From positions 1-19,846 of the forward strand of contig JAKPQU010000455.1 in assembly GCA_029555925.1 (NCBI GenBank): DNA of 19,846 nt. Reading direction: 5' to 3'. The notes below the pieces were generated by a model, which had not been told where the DNA came from, made no database searches, and saw nothing but the letters and a program-made list of their open reading frames with translations. Positions 8,220 through 15,517 of the stretch are shown here, piece by piece; the stretch's first letter is position 1; every line of letters starts with the position of its first letter. The stretch comes from Bacillota bacterium. GTDB taxonomy: Bacteria; Eremiobacterota; SpSt-956; JAKJGF01. A program made the translations under genes and the position numbers.

Positions 8220-10216
8220 CAGCTTTTCCTTTCCAACAATCTGTCCAGAATTTCAAGCAATTTTTTATAGCCTCTGTTTTCTATCATGAGACGTAGAGCT
8301 TCATATAAGTCTAATGATATATGGCGAACCTGTTCAATTACATCAAGACAGCGCTGTTTATTTAAGAGTTCTACAACATGCCTTAATTCTTCAAGTAAAT
8401 CGTGAGGTAAATCCCCGATTCCCGACAGATCAGGTTCTATATAATCCTCTTCATAGTCTTCAGAATATTTAAAGCTTATACCGAGATGTTTTGTCAGGCT
8501 ATCGAAGATTTCCGTATCCTTCCATGGTTTCCTTATGAAATCATCACATCCTGCTTCCAGTATTTCCCTTCTCTCTTCTTCCATGGCGTGGGCGGTGAGA
8601 GCCACAATCCTGATAGATTGCTCTTCTGCTTTGATCTTTCTTGTGGCATCCAGTCCATTCATTACAGGCATTCTGATATCCATCCAGATCAGATGGGGAT
8701 GCCACTCTTTAGCCAGCGTGACTGCTTCCAGTCCGTTTACCGCTTCACGGACTTCTAAATCTACCGGTTCAAGCAGTCTTCGCAGCAATAAACGATTCTC
8801 AATCTGATCTTCAACTATGAGAATACGATATAGGCCATGTCCTTCTGCCAGGCCTGTAACATAACCTTTCCTTGTATCAACAGGAATTGCTTCATCCATG
8901 GCCGGTCTGACAGGAATTTCAAAATGAAATACGGAGCCTCTGCCAGGTTCACTTTCTACACCAATATGTCCGCCCATCAGTTCTACATACTGTTTGCTTA
9001 TAGCAAGTCCAAGTCCTGTTCCTGCCTCGATAGATGTATTTTTTCCCACCTGCACAAATGGAAAGAAGATATTTTCTTTATCCTTTTCATTTATGCCTGA
9101 ACCGGAATCTTCCACTTCGAATCGTATCTGTATTTTATCAGATGAAATCGGCCCGGCAGGCATGACCTTCATTGATATGCCTCCACTGGATGTATATTTA
9201 ATGGCATTTCCTATTAAATTGAGCAGTACCTGACGTAATTTCCCGGAATCTACTCTGATATACCGGGGAATATGAGGAGACTGTTCAACGGTAAAAGTCA
9301 ATCCTTTTTCTTCTGCCTTTACAGACATTAGAGATTTCATTTCATGGATTATCTGACAGAGATCAAGCTCTGTCTCTTCAAGTTCTATCCGGCCTGACTC
9401 AATCTTGGATATATCCAGCACATTATTTATTAAGTTCAGCAGATATTCACCGCTTCTGGTAATAATATCCAGACTTTCCATCTGTTTTACCGTAACTCCC
9501 GTGGAATTTTTCATAAGCCGTGAAAACCCGAGGATAGAATTCAGAGGAGTACGCAGTTCATGGCTCATATTTGCCAGAAAAATACTTTTTGCTCTGCTGG
9601 CCGCTTCTGCCTGATCCCTGGCACATACCAGTTCGTCTGTCCTTTCTTTAACGAGTTCTTCCAGATGCTCCTTGTGTCTGCAAAGTTCTCTGTTGCTTTC
9701 CTCAAGCCTTTTTCTGGCAAGACCTGTCTCGCTCATAAGACGGGCCAGGCGACAGTAGAAATCCAGTGCTCCTTTTATCTGGTTTTCCGTATAAACATGA
9801 ACCTTCTCCAGCGAGTTCATATATTCGGTTCTGTCAAAACCGAATTCTTCTGCCTGCCTGATAAAATACTCCCTGTCTGGCGGCTCCATAAAGAACTGAC
9901 CGGCAAAGAAATTTGCCATATGTTCTCCTTCTACGGTAATTGGTATGGCTGCATCAATCAGGCCATTCCTGCATTTATATATATTATACAGTTCACCTTT
10001 TTTTAAACAGCCTGCAAGGACTGTGTCACTTTCGAAACAACGGCGTGCTGTCTCCGGATGAACTCTGTGGAATTTTGTACATATATCATACCATCCTGTA
10101 GCCACGAGAACGGTGCCGTCTGTATCAAGGATGGCTGTTGCCATACCTGTAGCCATACTGAAACTTTCACATAATTCCTGTAATTCCTTTATATCTACAA
10201 TGTCGGCAAATTTCAT
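8219..10216 (-). CDS. Hybrid histidine kinase with PocR sensor domain, PocR-HisKA-HATPase-REC
   Basis: This encodes 665 aa. Residues 5-165 match the PocR ligand-sensor domain, found in PocR-type regulators and thought to bind small hydrocarbon derivatives. Hallmarks are a start reading DIVDIKELQELCESFS and a cysteine set (Cys46, 60, 70, 82). A coiled coil (170-205) leads to the kinase core: His219 in MSHELRTPLNSILGF, Asn337 in the N box, VEDSGSGI, and GTGLGLAISKQYVELMGG. The receiver (463-580) has acidic residues at 470, Asp513 (WMDIRMP) and Lys563. A helical tail (600-662) follows. There is no TM helix, so sensing is cytosolic. The start lies two bases after the NHL gene stop, and the gene overlaps the next kinase by one base. 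The shared operon suggests one phosphorelay. Confidence 0.95.
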   Translation of the reverse strand: MKFADIVDIKELQELCESFSMATGMATAILDTDGTVLVATGWYDICTKFHRVHPETARRCFESDTVLAGCLKKGELYNIYKCRNGLIDAAIPITVEGEHMANFFAGQFFMEPPDREYFIRQAEEFGFDRTEYMNSLEKVHVYTENQIKGALDFYCRLARLMSETGLARKRLEESNRELCRHKEHLEELVKERTDELVCARDQAEAASRAKSIFLANMSHELRTPLNSILGFSRLMKNSTGVTVKQMESLDIITRSGEYLLNLINNVLDISKIESGRIELEETELDLCQIIHEMKSLMSVKAEEKGLTFTVEQSPHIPRYIRVDSGKLRQVLLNLIGNAIKYTSSGGISMKVMPAGPISSDKIQIRFEVEDSGSGINEKDKENIFFPFVQVGKNTSIEAGTGLGLAISKQYVELMGGHIGVESEPGRGSVFHFEIPVRPAMDEAIPVDTRKGYVTGLAEGHGLYRILIVEDQIENRLLLRRLLEPVDLEVREAVNGLEAVTLAKEWHPHLIWMDIRMPVMNGLDATRKIKAEEQSIRIVALTAHAMEEERREILEAGCDDFIRKPWKDTEIFDSLTKHLGISFKYSEDYEEDYIEPDLSGIGDLPHDLLEELRHVVELLNKQRCLDVIEQVRHISLDLYEALRLMIENRGYKKLLEILDRLLERKS

Positions 10217-10218
10217 AA

Positions 10219-11193
10219 TTATTGCTCGCTCTCTTTTTTCTTTACTGCCATGAATTTTTGAATCCTGTTATTTGTTTTATCCACAACATAGACATTTCCT
10301 TCTTTATCCAGGGCTATTCCTTCAGGACATTCAAATTCTCCCTCTTCGGAACCTTTTGTTCCGAATTGAGTCAGAAATTTACCCTGAGACGTAAATTTTT
10401 GAACCCTGTTATTGAAATCTGTTACGTAGATAAACCCTTTGTTGTCTGATGCAATACCTGCAGGATAATAAAACTGTCCCGGTCCCTCACCTTTTTTACC
10501 GAATTTTTTTACAGGTTTCCCTTCTGTATTAAAGACCTGTACTGTATGATTTGATATATCTGTTGTATAAATATAACCTTTGTCTCCGATACATATGCCG
10601 AGAGGGCCGTACAGCTGAATGACACCGTCAGAGTTTCTCAGTTTCCACTGGTTTATGAGTCTGCAGGTCGTATCAAATCTTTGAAGAGAGTGATTGAACG
10701 TATCTGCCACGTATAGATAGCCTGTTCTCGATACAGCAATACCTGATGGCCCGTATAGGGCATAAGTCTGGTTGTTGCTGTAACCTTCAAGTTTTCCTTC
10801 TGTTATGAAATTACCTTTTCTGTCATATTTTTCTATCCTCTGATTCCATCTGTCCATAACATAAATATTGTCTGCTCTGTCTGTACTTATGCCGCTGGGA
10901 GCTGCCGGTTCTCCTTTATCCGTCCCGTGACTCGGCCAGAGTGTTATAATTTTGCCTCTGGAATCGAATTTCTGAATTCTATGGTTCCCTGTATCTGTGA
11001 CATAAATATTTCCCGCTCCGTCTACAGTTATCCCTTCAGGGTAGGAAAATTGTCCCTTTTTATCACCTTCGCTTCCCCAGGACATGACAAATTCATAAGC
11101 TTCTATTTCTTTATTTTCTATTTTTGCCATAGACGGAATGAGTAGTATTAAAGGCACTATGAGAGTGATAAACAGAAAAATTTTTTTGAACAT
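10219..11193 (-). CDS. Secreted NHL-repeat beta-propeller protein
   Basis: This encodes 324 aa. Residues 1-23 form a Sec signal peptide (MFKKIF, a long hydrophobic core, SMA). The rest is about six NHL repeats of the form GQFSYPEGITVDGAGNIYVT followed by DTGNHRIQKFD and a GK turn. They make a six-bladed propeller typical of extracytoplasmic binding or scaffold proteins. No catalytic residues are obvious. AGAGG lies 12 bases upstream of the ATG. It is the first gene of an operon with two hybrid kinases (two-base gap to the next), so it could be a ligand-binding partner of that signalling system; this is inference from context, since both kinases look cytosolic. Heptamer cluster E lies in its leader. 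Confidence 0.9.
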   Translation of the reverse strand: MFKKIFLFITLIVPLILLIPSMAKIENKEIEAYEFVMSWGSEGDKKGQFSYPEGITVDGAGNIYVTDTGNHRIQKFDSRGKIITLWPSHGTDKGEPAAPSGISTDRADNIYVMDRWNQRIEKYDRKGNFITEGKLEGYSNNQTYALYGPSGIAVSRTGYLYVADTFNHSLQRFDTTCRLINQWKLRNSDGVIQLYGPLGICIGDKGYIYTTDISNHTVQVFNTEGKPVKKFGKKGEGPGQFYYPAGIASDNKGFIYVTDFNNRVQKFTSQGKFLTQFGTKGSEEGEFECPEGIALDKEGNVYVVDKTNNRIQKFMAVKKKESEQ

Positions 11194-11214
11194 TTTGTTA
11201 AAACCTCTTTCAGT

Positions 11215-11235
11215 CGTGACGCGTAACGCGTGACA
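11215..11235. repeat. Heptamer cluster E
   Basis: Three tandem units CGTGACG, CGTAACG and CGTGACA lie just upstream of the NHL gene Shine-Dalgarno site and downstream of the palindromic promoter candidate. On the minus strand it would therefore be in the 5' untranslated leader of the signalling operon. The first two units are near-complementary and could fold. Confidence 0.8.
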
Positions 11236-11261
11236 GGTATTTCTAATGACTATCTATATTA

Positions 11262-11294
11262 ATTATATCAGAAAATTTTTATTTCTGATATAAT
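11262..11294. promoter_or_regulatory. Palindromic divergent promoter/operator candidate
   Basis: There are perfect 13-bp arms, ATTATATCAGAAA (11262-11274) and TTTCTGATATAAT (11282-11294), around a 7-base centre. They lie in the short gap between the divergent signalling operon and the ADP-ribosylglycohydrolase. Each arm ends in TATAAT reading outward, so the palindrome provides a -10 box for both directions. The corresponding -35 position (TATCAG) is weak, which would suit activator or repressor control. No binding protein is identified. Confidence 0.55.
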
Positions 11295-11337
11295 CATGAT
11301 AATTTCATATCTATTATCTGGTAAAAGGGGTGATTAT

Positions 11338-12117
11338 ATGTTCGGCGCCATAGCAGGAGATATTATAGGTTCTCCTTTTGAATGGAATAATATAAAAACA
11401 ACTGATTTTGAGCTGTTCTGCCATAAATCAAGATTTACTGATGATACTGTTATGACTGTAGCTCTGGCAGATGCAATATTGCATGGTAAAGATTATATAT
11501 CTGTTTTTAAAGAATACGGACGGAAATATCCTGATGCAGGTTACGGAAGTGCTTTTAAGAAATGGTTTATGTCTAATGATATGACAGGTTATGGTAGTTT
11601 CGGAAACGGTTCTGCCATGAGGGTAAGTCCTGTCGGTTTTGCTTTCAATAAAATTGAAGAGGTTTTAGAGGAAGCAAAAAAAAGTGCAGAAGTGTCACAC
11701 AACCATCCTGAAGGTATAAAAGGCGCTCAGGCCACGGCATCTGCCATATTTCTTGCCAGGCAGGGAAGAAGTAAAAAGGAAATAAAAGATTATATTCATG
11801 AGTATTTCGGATATAATCTGGAAAGGACTTTAGATGAAATAAGACCTCACTATAAATTCGATGTAACCTGCCAGGGCTCTGTTCCGGAAGCCATTATAGC
11901 TTTTCTTGAATCCCGGGATTTCGAAGATGCCGTAAGAAAAGCTGTTTCTCTGGGGGGAGACAGCGATACTATTGCCTGTATCGCCGGAGCTATTGCCCAG
12001 GCTTTTTATAAAAAGATACCGAAAGATATAATACGTAATACGAGAAGGGTATTGAATGTTGATTTTTTGAAGGTGATAGAGGAATTTAACGGAAGATTTG
12101 GGATTGACTATTGTTAA
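11338..12117 (+). CDS. ADP-ribosylglycohydrolase family protein (DraG/ARH-like)
   Basis: This encodes 259 aa. I chose the ATG at 11338, not the in-frame ATG at 11296, because AAAAGGGGTGATTAT precedes it and the protein then starts MFGAIAGDIIGSPFEW, as family members do. The earlier start lies inside the promoter palindrome region. The dinuclear-metal motifs are present: TDDT (34-37) and GGDSDT with Asp208 and Asp210. SHNHPEGIKGAQATASAI and GNGSAMRVSPVGF are also conserved. Members hydrolyse ADP-ribose from proteins or nucleic acids, or related N-glycosidic bonds; the substrate here cannot be read from the sequence. It stands alone, with no partner ADP-ribosyltransferase in the window. Length and motifs look complete. 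Confidence 0.92.
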   Translation: MFGAIAGDIIGSPFEWNNIKTTDFELFCHKSRFTDDTVMTVALADAILHGKDYISVFKEYGRKYPDAGYGSAFKKWFMSNDMTGYGSFGNGSAMRVSPVGFAFNKIEEVLEEAKKSAEVSHNHPEGIKGAQATASAIFLARQGRSKKEIKDYIHEYFGYNLERTLDEIRPHYKFDVTCQGSVPEAIIAFLESRDFEDAVRKAVSLGGDSDTIACIAGAIAQAFYKKIPKDIIRNTRRVLNVDFLKVIEEFNGRFGIDYC

Positions 12118-12118
12118 A

Positions 12119-12136
12119 AAAAAGTGGACACTTTTT
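12119..12136 (+). terminator. Small palindrome after the glycohydrolase gene
   Basis: AAAAAGTG (12119-12126) and CACTTTTT (12129-12136) are complementary around a two-base centre, immediately after the stop codon and ending in T5. It could serve as a weak intrinsic terminator. The wording GTGGACACTTTTTCTGAGAA also looks like an insertion-sequence end, so it may be a scar instead. Confidence 0.35.
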
Positions 12137-12220
12137 CTGAGAAGGTATTTTTTTGCATGGTTCAACATTAAATAAAAACTCTGATTGGTAGTGTAAAATA
12201 AAAGCTGGTTTATTCATGTT

Positions 12221-12703
12221 TTACACTAATATTACCTTTTTTAAATTTTTTCCTACTTCCAATGCACTGCTCCTTATTGTGCTATGACTTATTCTGTGCG
12301 ATAAGTTCTCTGATGCAGCTCGGTACGATACACTGCTTGATGACAGCACTCCCTGAATTTTTAATCCATCGGTTATCTGTTGATGAGGCTTTATATTCAA
12401 GACTCTTTTTAATGGAGAATAATAACTTACTTTTTTATTTATTTCTTCTTTTACCTGCGTGTAACGGTAATTTATATCACCTACCATTGTCCCAAGTTTC
12501 CCTCTTTTATTGCTATGGATCTTCGCTACCTCTTTATCACGTTTCTTTTTTATTACGTACTTATTTATTTCTTCTAAAGATTTTTCAAAAATTTCCTGAC
12601 CGGCTTTTATGCTTGCTTTATAAATCTTATCATCTAATTTATTTATATCCAGATCTTTTTCCGTAATTTCTATCTCTACAAAACTTTCAATTTTTGCTAT
12701 CAT
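12221..12703 (-). pseudogene. ISLre2 family (UPF0236-type) transposase, N-terminal fragment
   Basis: 160 aa survive. The segment from about residue 60 reads RGKLGTMVGDINYRYTQVK and then LKRVLNIKPHQQITDGLKIQ with VSYRAASENLSHRISHSTIR. This matches the conserved N-terminal half of ISLre2 transposases (a beta segment, an LGI-P-QRISP-like stretch, then a helix-turn-helix-like SYRKAAE region). Known family members are about 400-500 aa; the catalytic part is missing. The frame runs out into the left inverted repeat, ending with a TAA formed by the terminal GTGTAA. The start ATG at 12703 has AGGAG about 18 bases upstream, farther than normal. It cannot be an active transposase. Confidence 0.75.
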
Positions 12704-12721
12704 AGGACTATTCTTGATTTT

Positions 12722-12750
12722 CTCCTAAAAAATTTTTAGGAGATTTTTTT
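12722..12750. promoter_or_regulatory. Leader hairpin of the IS remnant / forward terminator
   Basis: CTCCTAAAAA (12722-12731) and TTTTTAGGAG (12733-12742) form a near-perfect palindrome. Read forward, it is followed by ATTTTTTTTA and looks like an intrinsic terminator for transcripts entering the element. Read on the minus strand, the AGGAG of the transposase leader is in the stem, which would hide it in read-through RNA. Such leader hairpins are a known way for ISs to stay silent when transcribed from outside. Confidence 0.5.
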
Positions 12751-12867
12751 TATATTTCTGTCAAGTCCTCTTTTATTACAATACTTTTTGGCACTTTTTT
12801 AATTTTTTTTTGGTCTTTCTACTCTTACTATTATTACTTTCTTAAAAACCAGCTAATTTTTTACACA

Positions 12868-13122
12868 GCCACAAAAGACCGCATCTATGATGAAGTAGTT
12901 TCATCAAAAGACAAACCCCGGCGGCCTCTTTCAGACTGGCTCATAGATTATTTCTATAAAACAGAAGAAGGAACATACAGACTGCCACAATCAGAAGAAG
13001 AAGAAAGAATAAAAGAAGAAGGCAGAAAGAGAGGAAGGAGCCGTAAAATCAGAAAGAAGAAAAATAAAATCCAATCAGATAGTGATTATATGATTAAAAA
13101 TCCACCGATAAACCAAGCCTGA
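12868..13122 (+). pseudogene. Fragment of a large unrecognised protein next to the IS end
   Basis: An open frame with no start codon begins right at the IS right end and runs 84 codons to a TGA. It is rich in charged residues and reads DRIYDEVVSSKDKPRRPLSDW, LIDYFYKTEEGTYRLP, then a Glu/Arg/Lys-rich helix (EEEERIKEEGRKRGRSRK). The RPLSDWLIDYFYKTEEGTYRLP segment looks like a conserved piece of the large methylase/helicase/ATPase proteins found in multi-gene defence clusters, but I cannot name the family. The last 15 codons look like random read-out. The IS probably inserted in, or recombined into, this gene. It could be a relic of the same locus as the ATPase fragment at 15073. Confidence 0.5.
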
Positions 13123-13245
13123 CTACTGGGATTAAAACAGCCATAGCTTGCGGCAGATTAAATTCTGTCAAAAGAAAGCAATATTACTTTTTGTAGAAAA
13201 AAACTCTCTTTTGTGATATTATAGAGACAGGAAGAAAGTAATTTT

Positions 13246-13410
13246 ATGAACACTTTACAGCAGATTGAAAAAATGGATAAAGAAGAGATGCGTCAGAGAT
13301 ATGAAAATGTTATAAAAAAACTTCATGAATGGCAAAATGATCCCTCCGATTTTGAAGAAGAGACATGGCCTTTAGTTAAAGATTTTTTTAAAAGAGAAGG
13401 CTATGAGTAA
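13246..13410 (+). CDS. Small acidic protein of unknown function (54 aa)
   Basis: An ATG at 13246 is preceded by AGGAAG nine to ten bases upstream, and upstream of that TTGTAG (13191) and GATATTAT (13215-13222) make a plausible promoter. The 54 codons give a soluble, strongly charged, probably helical protein (MNTLQQIEKMDKEEMRQRYE, then a WQNDPSDFEEETWPLVKDFF segment) with no membrane helix, signal peptide or cysteine. I do not recognise it. The composition and size would fit an antitoxin or a small accessory protein, and it ends 88 bases before the AAA-ATPase gene in the same direction, so the two may be co-transcribed. Support is the ribosome site, promoter and protein-like composition only. 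Confidence 0.6.
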   Translation: MNTLQQIEKMDKEEMRQRYENVIKKLHEWQNDPSDFEEETWPLVKDFFKREGYE

Positions 13411-13498
13411 AAGACATCCCCCACAGGCACTTTACTGAAAGAAAAAAACAGAGAGAGATTTTGAATAAATCAAAAATCACTGCCGGAGGTGAGTCGTT

Positions 13499-15076
13499 AT
13501 GAAAAAATTACCACTTGGGATTCAAACGTTCAGTAAAATAATCGAAGGAAATTATATTTATATAGATAAAACCAGAGAAATGCTTGATTTAATTAATGGA
13601 GGACAATATTTTTTCCTCTCCCGGCCCCGCAGGTTCGGAAAATCCCTTCTCCTGTCAACACTTAAAGAAATATTCTCAGGTAATAAAGAACTTTTCGCCG
13701 GCCTTTATATTTACGATAAAATTCAGTGGGAAACATATCCTGTAATTCATCTGGATTTTTCACTCATTCCCAGAGATACTGATAAAAGATTAAAACAGGG
13801 TCTCATAGATAAGTTAAGAGATACTGCTTTAAGATATAATATAGAACTTTTAAGAAAAGATTATGATACTTCTTTTAATGAATTGATTGGCAGATTATCA
13901 GAGAAATTTAATAAAAAAGCAGTAATCTTAATAGATGAATATGATAAACCCATAATAGACCACATAACAGACAGAGAGAAAGCAAATAAAAACAGAGAAA
14001 TTTTAAGAGATTTTTATACAATGTTAAAAGGCAGTGACGAATATATTAAATTTGTACTTCTTACAGGAGTGTCAAAATTTTCAAAGGTATCCATCTTTTC
14101 CGGCCTTAATAATTTAATGGACATAACCCTTGATAACAGATTTTCCACTATGCTCGGTATTACAGAAGAGGAACTTCTGAAATATTTCCCTGAAAATATA
14201 AGAGAGTTGAGCATAAAAGATGAAGTTACAGAAGAGAGAATTCTGAAAGATATTAAATACTGGTATAATGGATATAGCTGGGATGGAGTCAATTTTCTGT
14301 ATAATCCATTTTCTCTGTTAAACTTATTTGCAACTCAAAAATTCGGTAATTTCTGGTTTAAAACAGGAACTCCAACATTTTTAATGAATTTACTCAGAGA
14401 GTATAAAATAGAAATTCCTGAAATAGAAAATGTAACCGTAAGTGAATATATACTGGATAGCTATGATATAGAAGATCTTGATATAAATTCACTGTTGCTT
14501 CAGACAGGATATCTGACTATAAAAGAGATTATAAAACATAATAGATTAATTACCTATAAACTCTCCTATCCAAATTTTGAAGTAAAAGAATCACTGATTA
14601 ATTATATACTGGCAGATTTTCTGAATACTCAGGTTCCTGTTATACAACCTCTTCATATACGCATGGCTGATGCCTTGAAAAATGATAATTTAGAAGAATT
14701 TTCTAAATTAATAAAATCACTTATGGCAGGGATTCCTTCAAAACTGCACCTGAAAAGAGAAGCTTATTACCAGTCTGTTTTTTACATGATCCTGTCTCTT
14801 ATGGGTGTTAGAATTGACCTTGAATTACTGACAGATAAAGGCATAGTGGATGGTGTAATTGAGTTTTTAGATAAAATATATGTAATAGAATTTAAATACG
14901 GCAAATCAGGAAGTAAGATGAATAAACTGTTAGATGATGCCATAAAGCAGATTAAAGAAAGAAAATATTATGAAAAATACTTAAAGACAGAGAAATCTAT
15001 CATATTACTCGGAGCAGGTTTTATAGGCAAATCCATAGGATTTAAAATAGAAAAATTAATACCGGGAGGCAAATGA
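13499..15076 (+). CDS. AAA-ATPase-like / PD-(D/E)XK nuclease family protein
   Basis: This encodes 525 aa with a strong GGAGGTGA site before the ATG. The N-terminal domain (3-220) is the AAA-ATPase-like family (PF09820 type): LPLGIQTFSKIIEGNYIYID, Walker A variant SRPRRFGKSLLLS (41-53), Walker B AVILIDEYDKP (141-151) and TGVSKFSKVSIFSGLNNL. The C-terminal part is a PD-(D/E)XK nuclease-like domain (PF08011 type) with Asp451 (IVDGVI) and Glu464-x-Lys466 (VIEFKYGK). Such proteins are abundant, often multi-copy, and poorly characterised; nuclease or regulatory roles in mobile-element or defence settings have been suggested. Length and motifs look complete, unlike its neighbours. The stop overlaps the ATG of the truncated ATPase gene by four bases, so the two may once have been coupled. 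Confidence 0.93.
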   Translation: MKKLPLGIQTFSKIIEGNYIYIDKTREMLDLINGGQYFFLSRPRRFGKSLLLSTLKEIFSGNKELFAGLYIYDKIQWETYPVIHLDFSLIPRDTDKRLKQGLIDKLRDTALRYNIELLRKDYDTSFNELIGRLSEKFNKKAVILIDEYDKPIIDHITDREKANKNREILRDFYTMLKGSDEYIKFVLLTGVSKFSKVSIFSGLNNLMDITLDNRFSTMLGITEEELLKYFPENIRELSIKDEVTEERILKDIKYWYNGYSWDGVNFLYNPFSLLNLFATQKFGNFWFKTGTPTFLMNLLREYKIEIPEIENVTVSEYILDSYDIEDLDINSLLLQTGYLTIKEIIKHNRLITYKLSYPNFEVKESLINYILADFLNTQVPVIQPLHIRMADALKNDNLEEFSKLIKSLMAGIPSKLHLKREAYYQSVFYMILSLMGVRIDLELLTDKGIVDGVIEFLDKIYVIEFKYGKSGSKMNKLLDDAIKQIKERKYYEKYLKTEKSIILLGAGFIGKSIGFKIEKLIPGGK

Positions 15077-15457
15077 TGTCAAAAACTGAAGATCTTTTTA
15101 AAATACGTAAAACTCTTGATGAAATCTGTGAAGTTCCTGAGAAAATAATTTCTGTCTATTCCCTTGAAAAACACGTCTGGTCAGATTCTAATTCTGAAAG
15201 ATCCAGAAAGGCAATAAGCCCTGAATTACGCACAGTGGAAGAATTTCAGTTAGATCCTGTAAGACCCTTTCTTACAGATATTCTTCGTAATATGGCTGCC
15301 CCTTATAAAAGGGAGAAAAAAGATAATCCCAGCGGAAACAGAAGATATTTTAGAGAATATGGTAGAAGTTATACTGTCGGAAGGTTACTGTGGTGTTCTT
15401 ATAGTTCTAGACGAAGTATCTCTTTTTATGAAAAACAGGGATGAGCCTCGTTGGTAG
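15073..15457 (+). pseudogene. Large P-loop ATPase, internally deleted and frameshifted (defence-cluster type)
   Basis: An ATG overlapping the previous stop opens a frame that reads as a genuine N-terminus: SKTEDLFKIRKTLDEICEVP, then LRTVEEFQLDPVRPFLTDIL and RNMAAPYKREKKDNP. At about 15330 the sense shifts to the next frame, which reads AETEDILENMVEVILSEG and then GVLIVLDEVSLFMKNRD, an obvious Walker B strand, ending at TAG 15455-15457. In proteins of this kind the Walker A P-loop (GxGKS) should lie between these pieces; it is absent, so roughly 200 or more residues were deleted together with a +1 shift. Everything after Walker B is also lost, up to the TnpB promoter. I associate this family with the large ATPases of BREX-like or DUF1156/DUF499-type phage-defence loci, from recollection only. 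Confidence 0.7.
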
Positions 15458-15466
15458 AAATAATAA

Positions 15467-15496
15467 TTGATAAAGACGTAAGAAACATGTTATACT
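15467..15496 (+). promoter_or_regulatory. Candidate promoter of the TnpB fragment
   Basis: TTGATA (15467-15472) and TATACT (15491-15496) are separated by 18 bases. The predicted start of transcription, about 15503, is only some 15 bases before the ATG, so the leader would be very short with AGGGG at its beginning. Confidence 0.4.
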
Positions 15497-15517
15497 CAAG
15501 CAGGGGTTGAATATTTT

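Larger units (their letters stand above)
12191..12866 (-). mobile_element. Internally deleted ISLre2-like element (676 bp) with terminal inverted repeats
   Basis: The left end GTGTAAAATAAAAGCTGG (12191-12208) is complementary at 15 of 18 positions to the right end CCAGCTAATTTTTTACAC (12849-12866), and the match extends into AAA next to the CCAGCT. Between them is only the 5' third of an ISLre2-type transposase gene plus its leader. Full elements of this family are about 1.5 kb, so the middle and 3' part of the gene are gone while both ends survive. I see no matching 9-bp target duplication outside the ends (TGATTGGTA on the left, AGCCACAAA on the right). A non-autonomous, MITE-like state is possible if a full copy exists elsewhere. 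Confidence 0.65.

Noticed and set aside
9560..10006. 148-codon forward open frame opposite the PocR kinase
   Set aside because: Exact antisense of conserved kinase and PocR motifs; no ribosome site or domain.
11296..11337. Upstream ATG extending the ADP-ribosylglycohydrolase by 14 residues
   Set aside because: No ribosome site before it and it abuts the promoter palindrome; the ATG at 11338 has a strong site and matches the family N-terminus.
11830..12168. Minus-strand open frame opposite the glycohydrolase gene
   Set aside because: Antisense shadow of a confident gene, with no recognisable features.
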